From: Shewanella hafniensis | GTDB lineage: Bacteria; Pseudomonadota; Gammaproteobacteria; Enterobacterales; Shewanellaceae | Assembly (NCBI RefSeq): GCF_019655335.1 | Contig: NZ_BPFD01000021.1 | Coordinates: 1-58,246 of the forward strand | DNA length: 58,246 bases | Reading direction: 5' to 3' | Shown: in pieces, positions 40,782-48,525 of the stretch | How the letters are laid out: each line of letters starts with the position of its first letter | How positions within the stretch are numbered: position 1 is the first letter of the stretch | Program-made: the position numbers and the translations under genes | Notes under the pieces: generated by a model | Database searches by the model: none | Told to the model about the DNA's origin: nothing | Seen by the model: only the letters and a program-made list of their open reading frames with translations

Positions 40782-41338
40782 TATTGCGCTTCACCTTGTT
40801 CGATGGACTTGGCTGAAATCGACTGAGCCTGTTCTGGCATACGTGAACGCTCGAGTAAGGTGATCCCTTGTAGGTGATCAAATTCGTGTTGAAAAATCCG
40901 CGCAATAAAGCCTGTTAATTCGGCCTGTTGCCACTCGCCTTGTAAATTCTGGTAGCGCACTTCAATGGCTTGATGTCTTAGTATGTTAAATCTTTGGCCG
41001 GGAACGGACAGACAACCTTCTTCGCCGCCGACTAAGTCACTCGATGCATGAATGATTTGCGGATTAACCACGACTACAGGCGCCATATTGGGTGCGTCGG
41101 GATAACGTTCATTAGGTTGAGAAGCCATAATAAATAAAGCTAAGGGACTGTGAACCTGTGGCGCCGCGATGCCAACGCCTTTGGCGGGTTCCATGCTGGC
41201 AGACATTTGCTCTGCAAGGTGCGCGAGCTCGGCATCGAAATGATGCACTGTAATTGCAGTCTGCCCTAGGATAGCTTCACCCACTAACGCTATGGGTAAT
41301 AAAGGCGGGGTTTGTTTTGGCATCAAATGTTTAAACAT
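40781..41338 (-). CDS. def: peptide deformylase
   Basis: A 185-residue metalloenzyme that removes the formyl group from nascent protein N-termini. All three motifs are intact: GVGIAAPQ (about 54-61), EGCLSVP (about 106-112, metal-binding cysteine) and QHEFDHLQG (about 149-157, two metal-binding histidines). This copy is not next to fmt, as the housekeeping def usually is; it leads into a lipoprotein gene with a one-base overlap. It may be a second deformylase in the genome. Confidence 0.93.
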   Translation of the reverse strand: MFKHLMPKQTPPLLPIALVGEAILGQTAITVHHFDAELAHLAEQMSASMEPAKGVGIAAPQVHSPLALFIMASQPNERYPDAPNMAPVVVVNPQIIHASSDLVGGEEGCLSVPGQRFNILRHQAIEVRYQNLQGEWQQAELTGFIARIFQHEFDHLQGITLLERSRMPEQAQSISAKSIEQGEAQ

Positions 41339-41403
41339 CGCATTCCCTGGATATTTTGCGGTAACCGTCTTTGAATCAAAGTCGTATTTTAAAGCGTCAG
41401 TAT

Positions 41404-41616
41404 TTAGTAATGTGGCGGCGGCGTTTCTTCAGCCTGAGTCGCCATATTACTTGGTTCCATATCTTGTAGCTTACCAATCAGTAAGTGAATTTGGTGTTGT
41501 TGGTGAGCCACGAGTCGATTTAATTTGATCACTTCTTGGTTTAATTCTTCGACTGTGAGCTCTTGAAAAGCCAATTTGGTTTCTAGATCTTCAATCTGTG
41601 CTTGTACGCCTTGCAT
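41404..41616 (-). CDS. slyX: SlyX family protein
   Basis: A 70-residue protein of the SlyX family. It is almost entirely a coiled coil with leucine spacing ([43 protein letters not shown]) and ends in the conserved PPPHY tail. Function is not known; slyX often lies beside FKBP isomerase genes, and here fkpA is only 1.1 kb away across the WD40-like gene. It starts nine bases after the stop of the WD40-like lipoprotein gene. Confidence 0.92.
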   Translation of the reverse strand: MQGVQAQIEDLETKLAFQELTVEELNQEVIKLNRLVAHQQHQIHLLIGKLQDMEPSNMATQAEETPPPHY

Positions 41617-41625
41617 GACTAACCT

Positions 41626-42576
41626 CTATTGCTGCCAAGTCTCAACTAAGCCTTGGCTACTGATACTAACGACTTTATTGGTATCTCGAATTGCCACAGA
41701 GTATACAACGGCTCCTCGATTTTGGCTGTTTTTAGTGAGTGCAACCTGCCATTTTTCGATTTCTTTACCCGAGTCGCGTTGCCACAGTATGACTTCCCGC
41801 GCCGGCGTTCCCGTTAATATCTGGCTGTCTTGTTTGATAAACCGCACCGCGGAAAAGTTCATCTGACGACGTGTAATATCTAACTGATTTAAAAGCTTGC
41901 CGCTGGTGTTATCCCATATCTTTGCTTCATTGGTGCTGCCATTGGTAAAACTTAGCGTACCACTGTCGTTAAGCGCCACTTTAGTGATACGGCTGCCTAA
42001 GGTCCAAGTATGAAGCGGCTGACCGGTTTGCGCCTGCCAAAGAATCGCCTGCATATCATTCGACCCCGTTAATGCTAAACGGCCATCTGCGGAGAGTGAA
42101 ACGCTATTGACGCGATCTTTATGTCCCAGAAATTTGATTAAGGCACTTTGGGCGGCATTGAGTGACATGACGGAGCCATCATTTAAACCAATGAGTAGCG
42201 CGCCATTATCGGCTACCGCCACGCTTTCACCGGATGATGGCAAGGACCACCAACCCAAGGATTTTCCGTCGGCTATTCTCCACATGGCAACTGAATCTCG
42301 GCTTAACGATGCTGCAAATAGTCCGTTGGGCGAAATCGCTGTACCTGTGACGCCAGTATTGATATCGCCATGTATCCATTGGTATTTAAGTGTATGAGTG
42401 CTGAGATCCCAGCATTGAACTCCACTGCTTTGGGTGGCGACTAAGGCAAATTGTCCATTGCTTGATAGGCTTGCGCTATAGCTAGGTTCAGTGGTGAGAA
42501 CGCTAATGTCTTCCGCTTTAGGATGGCAAGCTGTCAGAAAAATTGTGCAAATTACCAGCAGTAGATTTTTCTTCAT
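41626..42576 (-). CDS. WD40-like repeat lipoprotein
   Basis: A 316-residue lipoprotein predicted to form a beta-propeller. The ATG at 42576 has GGGAG upstream and gives a signal peptide with lipobox LTAC (cysteine 17); a longer frame to 42615 is rejected. Repeats have WD40-like spacing: SYSASLSSNGQFALVATQS..QCWDL, GTAISPNGLFAASLSRDSVAMWRI, SVSLSADGRLALTGSNDMQAILWQA, KVALNDSGTLSFTNG..AKIWDN, ILTGTPAREVILWQR and a closing strand with VYSVAIRDTNKVVSISSQGLVETW. Envelope propellers of this kind are scaffolds; no catalytic site is seen. It is the first gene of the minus-strand cluster and is divergent from fkpA. Confidence 0.8.
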   Translation of the reverse strand: MKKNLLLVICTIFLTACHPKAEDISVLTTEPSYSASLSSNGQFALVATQSSGVQCWDLSTHTLKYQWIHGDINTGVTGTAISPNGLFAASLSRDSVAMWRIADGKSLGWWSLPSSGESVAVADNGALLIGLNDGSVMSLNAAQSALIKFLGHKDRVNSVSLSADGRLALTGSNDMQAILWQAQTGQPLHTWTLGSRITKVALNDSGTLSFTNGSTNEAKIWDNTSGKLLNQLDITRRQMNFSAVRFIKQDSQILTGTPAREVILWQRDSGKEIEKWQVALTKNSQNRGAVVYSVAIRDTNKVVSISSQGLVETWQQ

Positions 42577-42730
42577 GAACTTGCTCCCTAAGTTGCTGTC
42601 TTTAGACTTGATCAAGTGACATTAATCACTGTTAACCCATAAAGAATCTAGTTGGTATAACCGAGATAACTAGTATAAAGTTGTCACGCTTAGGTTATTG
42701 TAACCGCTTGAGGATGCTGAGGAAGCTTTA

Positions 42731-43504
42731 ATGAAATCGATTTATAAATTATCGTTAGTTGCATTGGCCGTTATTGGCCTATCTGCTTGTAATCAAGAAG
42801 AAAAAGCAGCTGCTGCGAGTACAAGTGTTGAATTAACGACAGAAGCTCAAAAAGAAGCTTACAGTGTAGGCGCTTCAATCGGTCGTTACATGTCAGGTCA
42901 TATCAAAGAGCAAGAAGAATTAGGCCTGCCAGTTGATCGCACTCTGATTGTCACTGGTTTCACTAATGGTCTGAATGACCAATTAAAATTAACCGAAGAA
43001 GAAATGCAAACCATTCTTCAAGGTCTAGATAAAAAGTTAAACGATAAACGTCAGGAACAAGCCACTGCGATTTCTGCTAAGAATATCGAAGATGGTAAAA
43101 AATTCCTTGAAGAAAACAAAGCTAAGACTGGCGTAGTGACCACTGAATCAGGCTTGCAATACGAAGTATTAACACCTGGTACTGGCGAAAAACCTGCTGC
43201 TGAAGACACTGTAGAAGTGGATTATGTAGGTACGTTAATCGACGGTACTGAGTTCGACAGTTCATACAAACGTGGTCAAACGGCTAAGTTCCCACTGAAT
43301 CGCGTGATCCCAGGCTGGACCGAAGGCGTACAATTAATGCCAGTTGGCGCTAAGTACAAGTTTGTTATTCCTGCAAACTTAGCCTACGGCGAGCGTGACA
43401 CTGGTACTATTCCACCCAATTCCACACTGATTTTTGAAGTTGAATTGAAATCAGTTGAGAAAGCATCTGCAGCGCCAGCCGCTGAACCAGCAGCTAAAAA
43501 GTAA
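42731..43504 (+). CDS. fkpA: FKBP-type peptidyl-prolyl cis-trans isomerase
   Basis: A 257-residue envelope proline isomerase and chaperone resembling FkpA. A signal peptide with lipobox-like LSAC (cysteine 20) suggests it is a lipoprotein, whereas E. coli FkpA is soluble periplasmic. The FKBP_N dimerisation domain (about 35-135; EAYSVGASIGRYM) is followed by the catalytic FKBP_C domain (about 140-247; VEVDYVGTLIDGTEFDSSYKRG, FPLNRVIPGWTEGVQLMPVG, IPANLAYGERDTGTIPPNSTLIFEVEL). The active-site aromatic and aspartate residues are conserved. It ends in an Ala/Lys-rich tail. Confidence 0.92.
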   Translation: MKSIYKLSLVALAVIGLSACNQEEKAAAASTSVELTTEAQKEAYSVGASIGRYMSGHIKEQEELGLPVDRTLIVTGFTNGLNDQLKLTEEEMQTILQGLDKKLNDKRQEQATAISAKNIEDGKKFLEENKAKTGVVTTESGLQYEVLTPGTGEKPAAEDTVEVDYVGTLIDGTEFDSSYKRGQTAKFPLNRVIPGWTEGVQLMPVGAKYKFVIPANLAYGERDTGTIPPNSTLIFEVELKSVEKASAAPAAEPAAKK

Positions 43505-43539
43505 TGAATTAACTGCCGCGTTTATTACGCAGTAAGTGA

Positions 43540-43570
43540 AATACCGCTCCTAAATGAGCGGTATTTTTTT
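43540..43570 (+). terminator. terminator of fkpA
   Basis: AATACCGCTC-CTAAAT-GAGCGGTATT running into T7. Confidence 0.92.
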
Positions 43571-44123
43571 GTCTGTAAAAATCACATTATAGTTTTAATG
43601 CTTAATTTATTGCCTTGCTATACAAGGTTTACAGCCTTAACTCATGTTTAATTTTATATAGCAATCGTCAATCTCTATCGGCTATTACAATGGATGGTAT
43701 TAATCATTAACGTTAGCTCGCTTTAGCGTTGGTTTTATTTCAAAATAATGAAGGCTAAATTACGTTTTAATGATATCTACTATCTTTTAAAGCGCCGCAT
43801 TCTTTACATTTTATTGGGTATTGCATACCGATAAAAGTCATTAAAATATCACATTAAAATATTGGTTATTATTTGTACTCGCCAGTGCTTTGGCTGAGCT
43901 TGGGTGTATTACTCTTACTGTTTGTTTTTATTTGGCTAATACTTTCGAATTATTACCTTGTTCTTCTGTGTGAACAGTGCTGTGTCCATAATCATTTACT
44001 CATCAATGTGTTACATTGGTAATGTGCGATCTTGCCCTCTTTTTTTACGCATTCAACTCTGAAATAATCCGCCCGCACGTTAATAGAAGTTAGCGGCAAT
44101 ATTATAATAATGGGGTTGATGAT
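43571..44123. other. AT-rich region upstream of the nuclease gene
   Basis: About 550 bases of AT-rich DNA without a supportable gene. It must contain the nuclease promoter. I searched by eye for direct CTGTCAT-type Pho boxes, since phosphate starvation is a plausible inducer, and saw none convincing. Confidence 0.4.
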
Positions 44124-46736
44124 ATGGATAATGTTAATAAGTTAACGGCTATTTCTTTAGCTGTCGCAGCGGCTTTACCTATGATGGCAAGCGCTGATGT
44201 GATGATTACCGAATATGTTGAAGGTAGCTCAAACAATAAAGCGATTGAACTCTATAACGGCGGCGATACGGCAATTGATCTCGCGGGTTATAAACTGGTT
44301 CGTTATAAAGATGGTGCAACTGTTGCGTCAGATATGGTGGCATTAGATGGCCAATCCATTGCGCCTAAAACGGCTAAAGTGATTTTAAATTCTAGCGCTG
44401 TGATCACGCTTGACCAAGGTGTTGACAGTTACTCTGGCAGTTTAAGTTTTAATGGTGGTGATGCGGTCGCACTCGTTAAAGATGATGCGGTTGTCGATAT
44501 TATTGGCGATGTGCCTACTCCTGCGGGTTGGGGATTAGACGTTACCTTAAAACGTAAATTAGATGCGTTAGTGGCGAATACAGTATTTAATGCCGCCCAG
44601 TGGGAACAATTACCTAAAGATACCTTCTCAGGTTTAGGTTATCTAGAAGCTCCAGCTGAGCCTGAAGTACCTGTTTTTAGCTGCAGCGGCGCTAAAATAG
44701 TGCCTATTTATCAAGTGCAAGGTGCGGGCGAGTCTAGCCCTTACGTTCCAGAAGGTGCATTTGAGTCTGAGGCTGAAGTGACTGTGCGCGGTGTCGTGAC
44801 TGCCCGTGGCGAAAGCTTGTTTAAAGGTTTTTATCTGCAAGAAGTGAAAGGTGATAACTCACCGTATACCTCTGATGGTGTGTTTGTATTCTTAGGTGAA
44901 GCGGCGCCTGAAGCAATTCAACCTGGGGTTGAAGTGTGTGTGCAGGGTAAAGTGAAAGAATACTTTGGCTTAACTCAAATCGATATTAAAGCCGATAAGA
45001 AATTTGAAGTCGGCGCTAAGGGTGAAGTCCCTGTTGCTGCGCCTTTCTATGTCGCCGATGGCGAAACCTTAGCGCAAGCATTAGAGCGTTATGAAGGCAT
45101 GAATGTGGCTTTAGATGCGGGCAGCGATCTTAAGATCAGCCGTACCTTCAGCTATGATTACGCTGGCCGTCGCAACAACATGTTAGTGTCTTATAAAGAA
45201 CCGCTAATGAAGTCGACACAGCTTTATCCCGCGCTTTCTGCTGAAGCGACTGCGTTAGTTAAATCTAACCTCGAAAACCAACTCTTTATCGAATCTGATT
45301 ACAAACCTGCAAATGGTGTAATTCCATATTTCCCTGATTTCAATGTGGAAACTGGCTATATCCGTGTGGGCGACCAACTGACTAACCTGCAAGGTGTGAT
45401 TGGTTACAGCTACGGCGCTTATCGTTTAGTGGCAACTAACACTATTACAGCGGGTGATTTTATCCGTGGTGATGACAGAACTGATGCCCCAAGCGTCGCC
45501 ACTAAGGGCGATCTACGTGTGGCTAGCTTTAACGTGCTCAACTTCTTTAACGATGTTGATGGTGGTGATACCAATCCATCAGGTAGTAATCGTGGCGCGC
45601 TAACGCTGGAAGAAATGGTGCTACAACGTACTAAAATCGTTAGCGCTATTACTGCCATGAACGCCGATATCGTCGGTCTGATGGAAATTGCCAACAACGG
45701 TTTTGGTGAGAAGAGTGCGATTAAAAACTTAGTCGATGCACTGAACGAGAAGCAAACGCCTGAAAATGCTTATAGTTTTGTTGAAATCACCGATGCCGAC
45801 AAGTATGACGGCAAGTACTTTGGTACTGATGCTATCACTGTCGGCATGTTATACCGCGGTGGCAAAGTGACCTTAGCGGGTGCTGCGCAAGCTATCGATA
45901 CTCCTGAGCAACATGCCAGTGCTGGCAGCGTGACTCGTACTAAAGATGGCAAAACTGAGACTAACCCAGGTAACGATGCTTACCAACGTCACAGCTTAGC
46001 GCAAACTTTCAAAATTCATGATGAGTCGCTGACCGTAGTTGTTAACCATTTGAAATCTAAAGGCTCAGGCTGTTTAGAAGATTGGGCAAACTTCGAAGAG
46101 TCAGTCGATCCTGCCGATCAACAGGGTAAGTGTAATGCGTTCCGCGTATCTGCAGCCAAAGTTTTGGGTGAAACGCTAAAAGATGTGAAAGGCGATTTAC
46201 TGATCATCGGTGATATGAATGCTTACGGTATGGAAGATCCTATCCGTGTGCTGACCGATTTTGATGCGAGCAAGTCAGATCGTGACATCATGACCGCGTC
46301 GTGGACAACGCTCGATGGCAAAGTATTTGAACGCCAAGGCAGCAAGATTGAAAAAGGTTATGGCCTGATCAACTTGAACACAAAAGCCCACGGTACAGGC
46401 ACTTTCTCTTATAGCTATAACGGCGAGCTAGGTAACTTAGACCATGCTTTAGCCAATGCTAGCTTAGCTAAGCGCTTAGTGGATATTGAAGATTGGCATA
46501 TCAACTCAGTGGAATCTAACCTGTTTGAATACGGTAAGAAATTCTCTGGGGATCTGGCTAAATCTGAAAATGCGTTCTCTGCATCGGACCACGATCCTGT
46601 GATCGTTGCCTTAAGCTACCCAGCGCCGGTTGTGCCACCAAAACCTGAGCCAACGCCTAAAGATGATGGCGGTGCTTTGGGTTATTTAGGTTTAGCACTG
46701 ATGTCTTTGTTTGGTTTACAACGTCGTCGCCGTTAA
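44124..46736 (+). CDS. exeM: extracellular nuclease, ExeM-like, with GlyGly-CTERM anchor
   Basis: An 870-residue secreted nuclease. A signal peptide (to about ASA, residue 24) leads into a lamin-tail domain (about 25-140; ITEYVEGSSNNKAIELYNGG), then an OB-fold-like region (about 185-300; VTVRGVVTARGESLFKGFYLQE), and an endonuclease/exonuclease/phosphatase domain from about 465 (LRVASFNVLNFFND, NADIVGLMEIANNG, VVNHLKSKGSGC, LLIIGDMNAYG, and the final SASDHDPVIVAL with the catalytic histidine). The C-terminus is a GlyGly-CTERM signal (DDGGALGYLGLALMSLFG then RRRR), which is processed by rhombosortase after type II secretion. In Shewanella the homologous ExeM digests extracellular DNA and affects biofilm. 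A UUCG-capped terminator follows. Confidence 0.92.
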   Translation: MDNVNKLTAISLAVAAALPMMASADVMITEYVEGSSNNKAIELYNGGDTAIDLAGYKLVRYKDGATVASDMVALDGQSIAPKTAKVILNSSAVITLDQGVDSYSGSLSFNGGDAVALVKDDAVVDIIGDVPTPAGWGLDVTLKRKLDALVANTVFNAAQWEQLPKDTFSGLGYLEAPAEPEVPVFSCSGAKIVPIYQVQGAGESSPYVPEGAFESEAEVTVRGVVTARGESLFKGFYLQEVKGDNSPYTSDGVFVFLGEAAPEAIQPGVEVCVQGKVKEYFGLTQIDIKADKKFEVGAKGEVPVAAPFYVADGETLAQALERYEGMNVALDAGSDLKISRTFSYDYAGRRNNMLVSYKEPLMKSTQLYPALSAEATALVKSNLENQLFIESDYKPANGVIPYFPDFNVETGYIRVGDQLTNLQGVIGYSYGAYRLVATNTITAGDFIRGDDRTDAPSVATKGDLRVASFNVLNFFNDVDGGDTNPSGSNRGALTLEEMVLQRTKIVSAITAMNADIVGLMEIANNGFGEKSAIKNLVDALNEKQTPENAYSFVEITDADKYDGKYFGTDAITVGMLYRGGKVTLAGAAQAIDTPEQHASAGSVTRTKDGKTETNPGNDAYQRHSLAQTFKIHDESLTVVVNHLKSKGSGCLEDWANFEESVDPADQQGKCNAFRVSAAKVLGETLKDVKGDLLIIGDMNAYGMEDPIRVLTDFDASKSDRDIMTASWTTLDGKVFERQGSKIEKGYGLINLNTKAHGTGTFSYSYNGELGNLDHALANASLAKRLVDIEDWHINSVESNLFEYGKKFSGDLAKSENAFSASDHDPVIVALSYPAPVVPPKPEPTPKDDGGALGYLGLALMSLFGLQRRRR

Positions 46737-46787
46737 CCTGTGTAACGGGTGCGCTCACAAGTGTTATTTGTGAGCTAGACTGAAATG

Positions 46788-46813
46788 AAGGGATGGTTCG
46801 CCATCCCTTTTTT
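46788..46813 (+). terminator. terminator of the nuclease gene
   Basis: AAGGGATGG-TTCG-CCATCCCTT running into a T tract; the TTCG tetraloop gives high stability. It overlaps an in-frame ATG (46785) of the next frame, which argues for the downstream start of that gene. Confidence 0.92.
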
Positions 46814-46847
46814 AGCTGTTTTTTTTCAGTTTTTATTAGGAGTGAGT

Positions 46848-47303
46848 ATGGATACAGTCTCAAATCCGCTGAAAACCATTAAAGCGAAGGCGCCACTGTG
46901 GTTTTACTTTGTCGCAACGCTCAGTTTATTGTGGAATATCATGGGGCTGATGGCCTTTGTGATCCAAATGACCATGACGCCGGATGCCTTGGCGCAAATG
47001 AGTCCAGATCAAATCAAACTCTATGAGACCACGCCGGCTTTAGTTGATGCGGTATTTGGCTTTGCTGTGGTGTCGGGCGTTCTGGGCTGCCTATTGTTGT
47101 TATTGCGAAAATCCCTTGCCTATAAAGTGCTGGTTGCCTCACTTATCGCGGTTTTGTTGCATATGAGCTATGTGTTTTGCATTCAACAAGCGGCTGTGGT
47201 GCTAGGAGCTGACGCATTAATCATGCCGAGTGTGGTGGTGTTCTGGGGATTGTTTCTCGTCTGGTTTAGTCGGTTGAGTATCACTAAACAATGGTTAGTT
47301 TGA
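46848..47303 (+). CDS. small four-helix membrane protein of unknown function
   Basis: A 151-residue inner membrane protein starting at ATG 46848 with AGGAG upstream. Four hydrophobic helices are visible (about 17-42, 65-88, 93-115 and 122-143), the first containing LWFYFVATLSLLWNIMGLMAF and followed by an exposed loop MTPDALAQMSPDQIKLYETTP. Similar proteins are scattered in bacteria and sometimes labelled sugar transporter without experimental basis; I would not name a function. It lies between the nuclease and thioesterase genes. Confidence 0.75.
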   Translation: MDTVSNPLKTIKAKAPLWFYFVATLSLLWNIMGLMAFVIQMTMTPDALAQMSPDQIKLYETTPALVDAVFGFAVVSGVLGCLLLLLRKSLAYKVLVASLIAVLLHMSYVFCIQQAAVVLGADALIMPSVVVFWGLFLVWFSRLSITKQWLV

Positions 47304-47409
47304 GTCTTATTTTTGCTGAGATTGACGGGACTGGCTTAGCGTAAAACTAGTTGAACTTCATCCACTTCGCAGTAAACTGCTGATTGGTTTTATTGACTAG
47401 GAAGTTGCA

Positions 47410-47847
47410 ATGAGTATTTGGTTTAGAGCTGTCACGTTAGAGGATTGCGCGCGTTTAGATGCCGGTATGGGCGGTAAAGGCACCTTGATGCAGACCTTAG
47501 GAATTGAGATCAGTGAGATTGGCGACGATTACATGAAGGCCACTATGCCAGCGAGCCCTGCGGTGCATAACCCTTTGGGGATAGTCCATGGCGGCGCGAA
47601 TGTTGCGCTTGCTGAAACCGTTGCCAGCTATGCAGCAAACTTTGCGGTGGATTTTGAGCAGTACTATTGTGTCGGCCAAGAAATTAACGCTAACCACTTA
47701 CGGGCTTCCCGTAATGGGCTATTAACCGCCACGGCTAAGCCTATTCATTTAGGAAAACGCAGCTCTGTATGGGAAGTGTTAATCCATAACAGCGCCGGTG
47801 AACTGACTTGTATTTCACGTATGACGGCGGCTGTCGTTAAACGTTAA
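47410..47847 (+). CDS. PaaI-family hotdog thioesterase
   Basis: A 145-residue hotdog-fold protein similar to MenI/EntH-type hydroxybenzoyl/acyl-CoA thioesterases. The core reads AVHNPLGIVHGGANVALAETVASYAANF, with HGG and the catalytic glutamate in ALAE, the arrangement of the YbdB/YdiI (EntH/MenI) group. It then has QEINANHLRASRNGLLTATAKPIHLGKRSSVWEV, also typical. Proofreading of enterobactin synthesis or hydrolysis of DHNA-CoA in menaquinone synthesis are the known roles of that group; the second would suit a menaquinone-using Shewanella, but neighbours do not confirm it. Confidence 0.85.
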   Translation: MSIWFRAVTLEDCARLDAGMGGKGTLMQTLGIEISEIGDDYMKATMPASPAVHNPLGIVHGGANVALAETVASYAANFAVDFEQYYCVGQEINANHLRASRNGLLTATAKPIHLGKRSSVWEVLIHNSAGELTCISRMTAAVVKR

Positions 47848-47865
47848 GTGCTAAGTGCTAAGTGC
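47845..47865 (+). repeat. 7-base tandem repeat, three copies
   Basis: TAAGTGC occurs three times without interruption, starting at the stop codon of the thioesterase gene. Confidence 0.8.
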
Positions 47866-47943
47866 AATAGCCCAGCCTATTTCCTGTGGTGTGAATGGCG
47901 TATCAATCGTTTGATTTAAATAATATATGAATAAGGATTGGAT

Positions 47944-48186
47944 ATGGATAACGCGACAATTTGGGAATGGGTTGGTTATTTAGCGTCTGTGGTCGTTGCA
48001 ATATCACTGATGATGTCAAACATCAAAAAACTGCGCTGGTGGAATCTTATCGGTGCGGCATTATTTGTGGCCTACGGCGTGGCAATTGGGGCTTATCCTG
48101 TTGCCTTAGTTAACTTTTTTATCGTACTGATAGACACTTATTATCTGGTTAAGCTTTACCGCGAAGCCGACTCACCCGCCAGTTAA
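47944..48186 (+). CDS. small membrane protein, YgjV-like
   Basis: An 80-residue inner membrane protein with the start at ATG 47944 (AAGG upstream); a TTG two codons earlier is rejected. Three helices are visible: about 7-25 (EWVGYLASVVVAISLMMS), 32-50 and 53-72, with a short NIKKLRWWNLIGAALF loop. It resembles the half-length YgjV/SemiSWEET-like membrane proteins, in which a three-helix unit dimerises; this is a guess based on the helix layout and the LRWWNLIGA motif. Function unknown. Confidence 0.7.
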   Translation: MDNATIWEWVGYLASVVVAISLMMSNIKKLRWWNLIGAALFVAYGVAIGAYPVALVNFFIVLIDTYYLVKLYREADSPAS

Positions 48187-48461
48187 TGGCAGCGCATTAT
48201 CTTTCTCTGCTTTTTTGTACCGCACTCAGCTTTACAGTAATCTGCTTCATCCCTGCGAGCAGCCATTTGGTTTTTCAGCCGCACCTTAGTGATGTGAGCG
48301 GACCATTGGCTGTGAGTCCGCGCAATCGGTTATCGACTTTGCTATGTTTCTTTTAATCTTTTTTATAGATTGCATGAATCTAGTTTAATCGTTTTATTAT
48401 TTGGTGGCGATTCTCTATTCTTGCTCCATCGACAACACGTCGCCAGCCAAGGAGATACACC
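48187..48461. other. upstream region of the katB leader and katB
   Basis: About 275 bases that should carry the katB promoter. I tried to place the four-part OxyR motif around 48365-48417 (ATAG and CTAT elements occur) but the spacing does not fit. Confidence 0.35.
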
Positions 48462-48515
48462 ATGGCCACCATTTACGATTTAATTGAAACCTGGTTAACC
48501 AGCAATCAAGACTAA
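48462..48515 (+). CDS. 17-codon leader ORF upstream of katB
   Basis: ATG at 48462 with AAGGAG about seven bases upstream, reading MATIYDLIETWLTSNQD and ending TAA at 48513-48515. The stop codon merges with the katB Shine-Dalgarno (TAAGGAG), and katB starts 10 bases later, so ribosomes finishing this peptide would be placed at katB. The quality of its own ribosome site and the tight coupling suggest it is translated. I do not recognise the peptide; it could be a regulatory leader or a tiny protein working with the catalase. Confidence 0.55.
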   Translation: MATIYDLIETWLTSNQD

Positions 48516-48525
48516 GGAGCAGGGC

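Noticed and set aside
48365..48417. OxyR site upstream of katB
   Set aside because: ATAG and CTAT occur but the middle elements do not match the four-part pattern.
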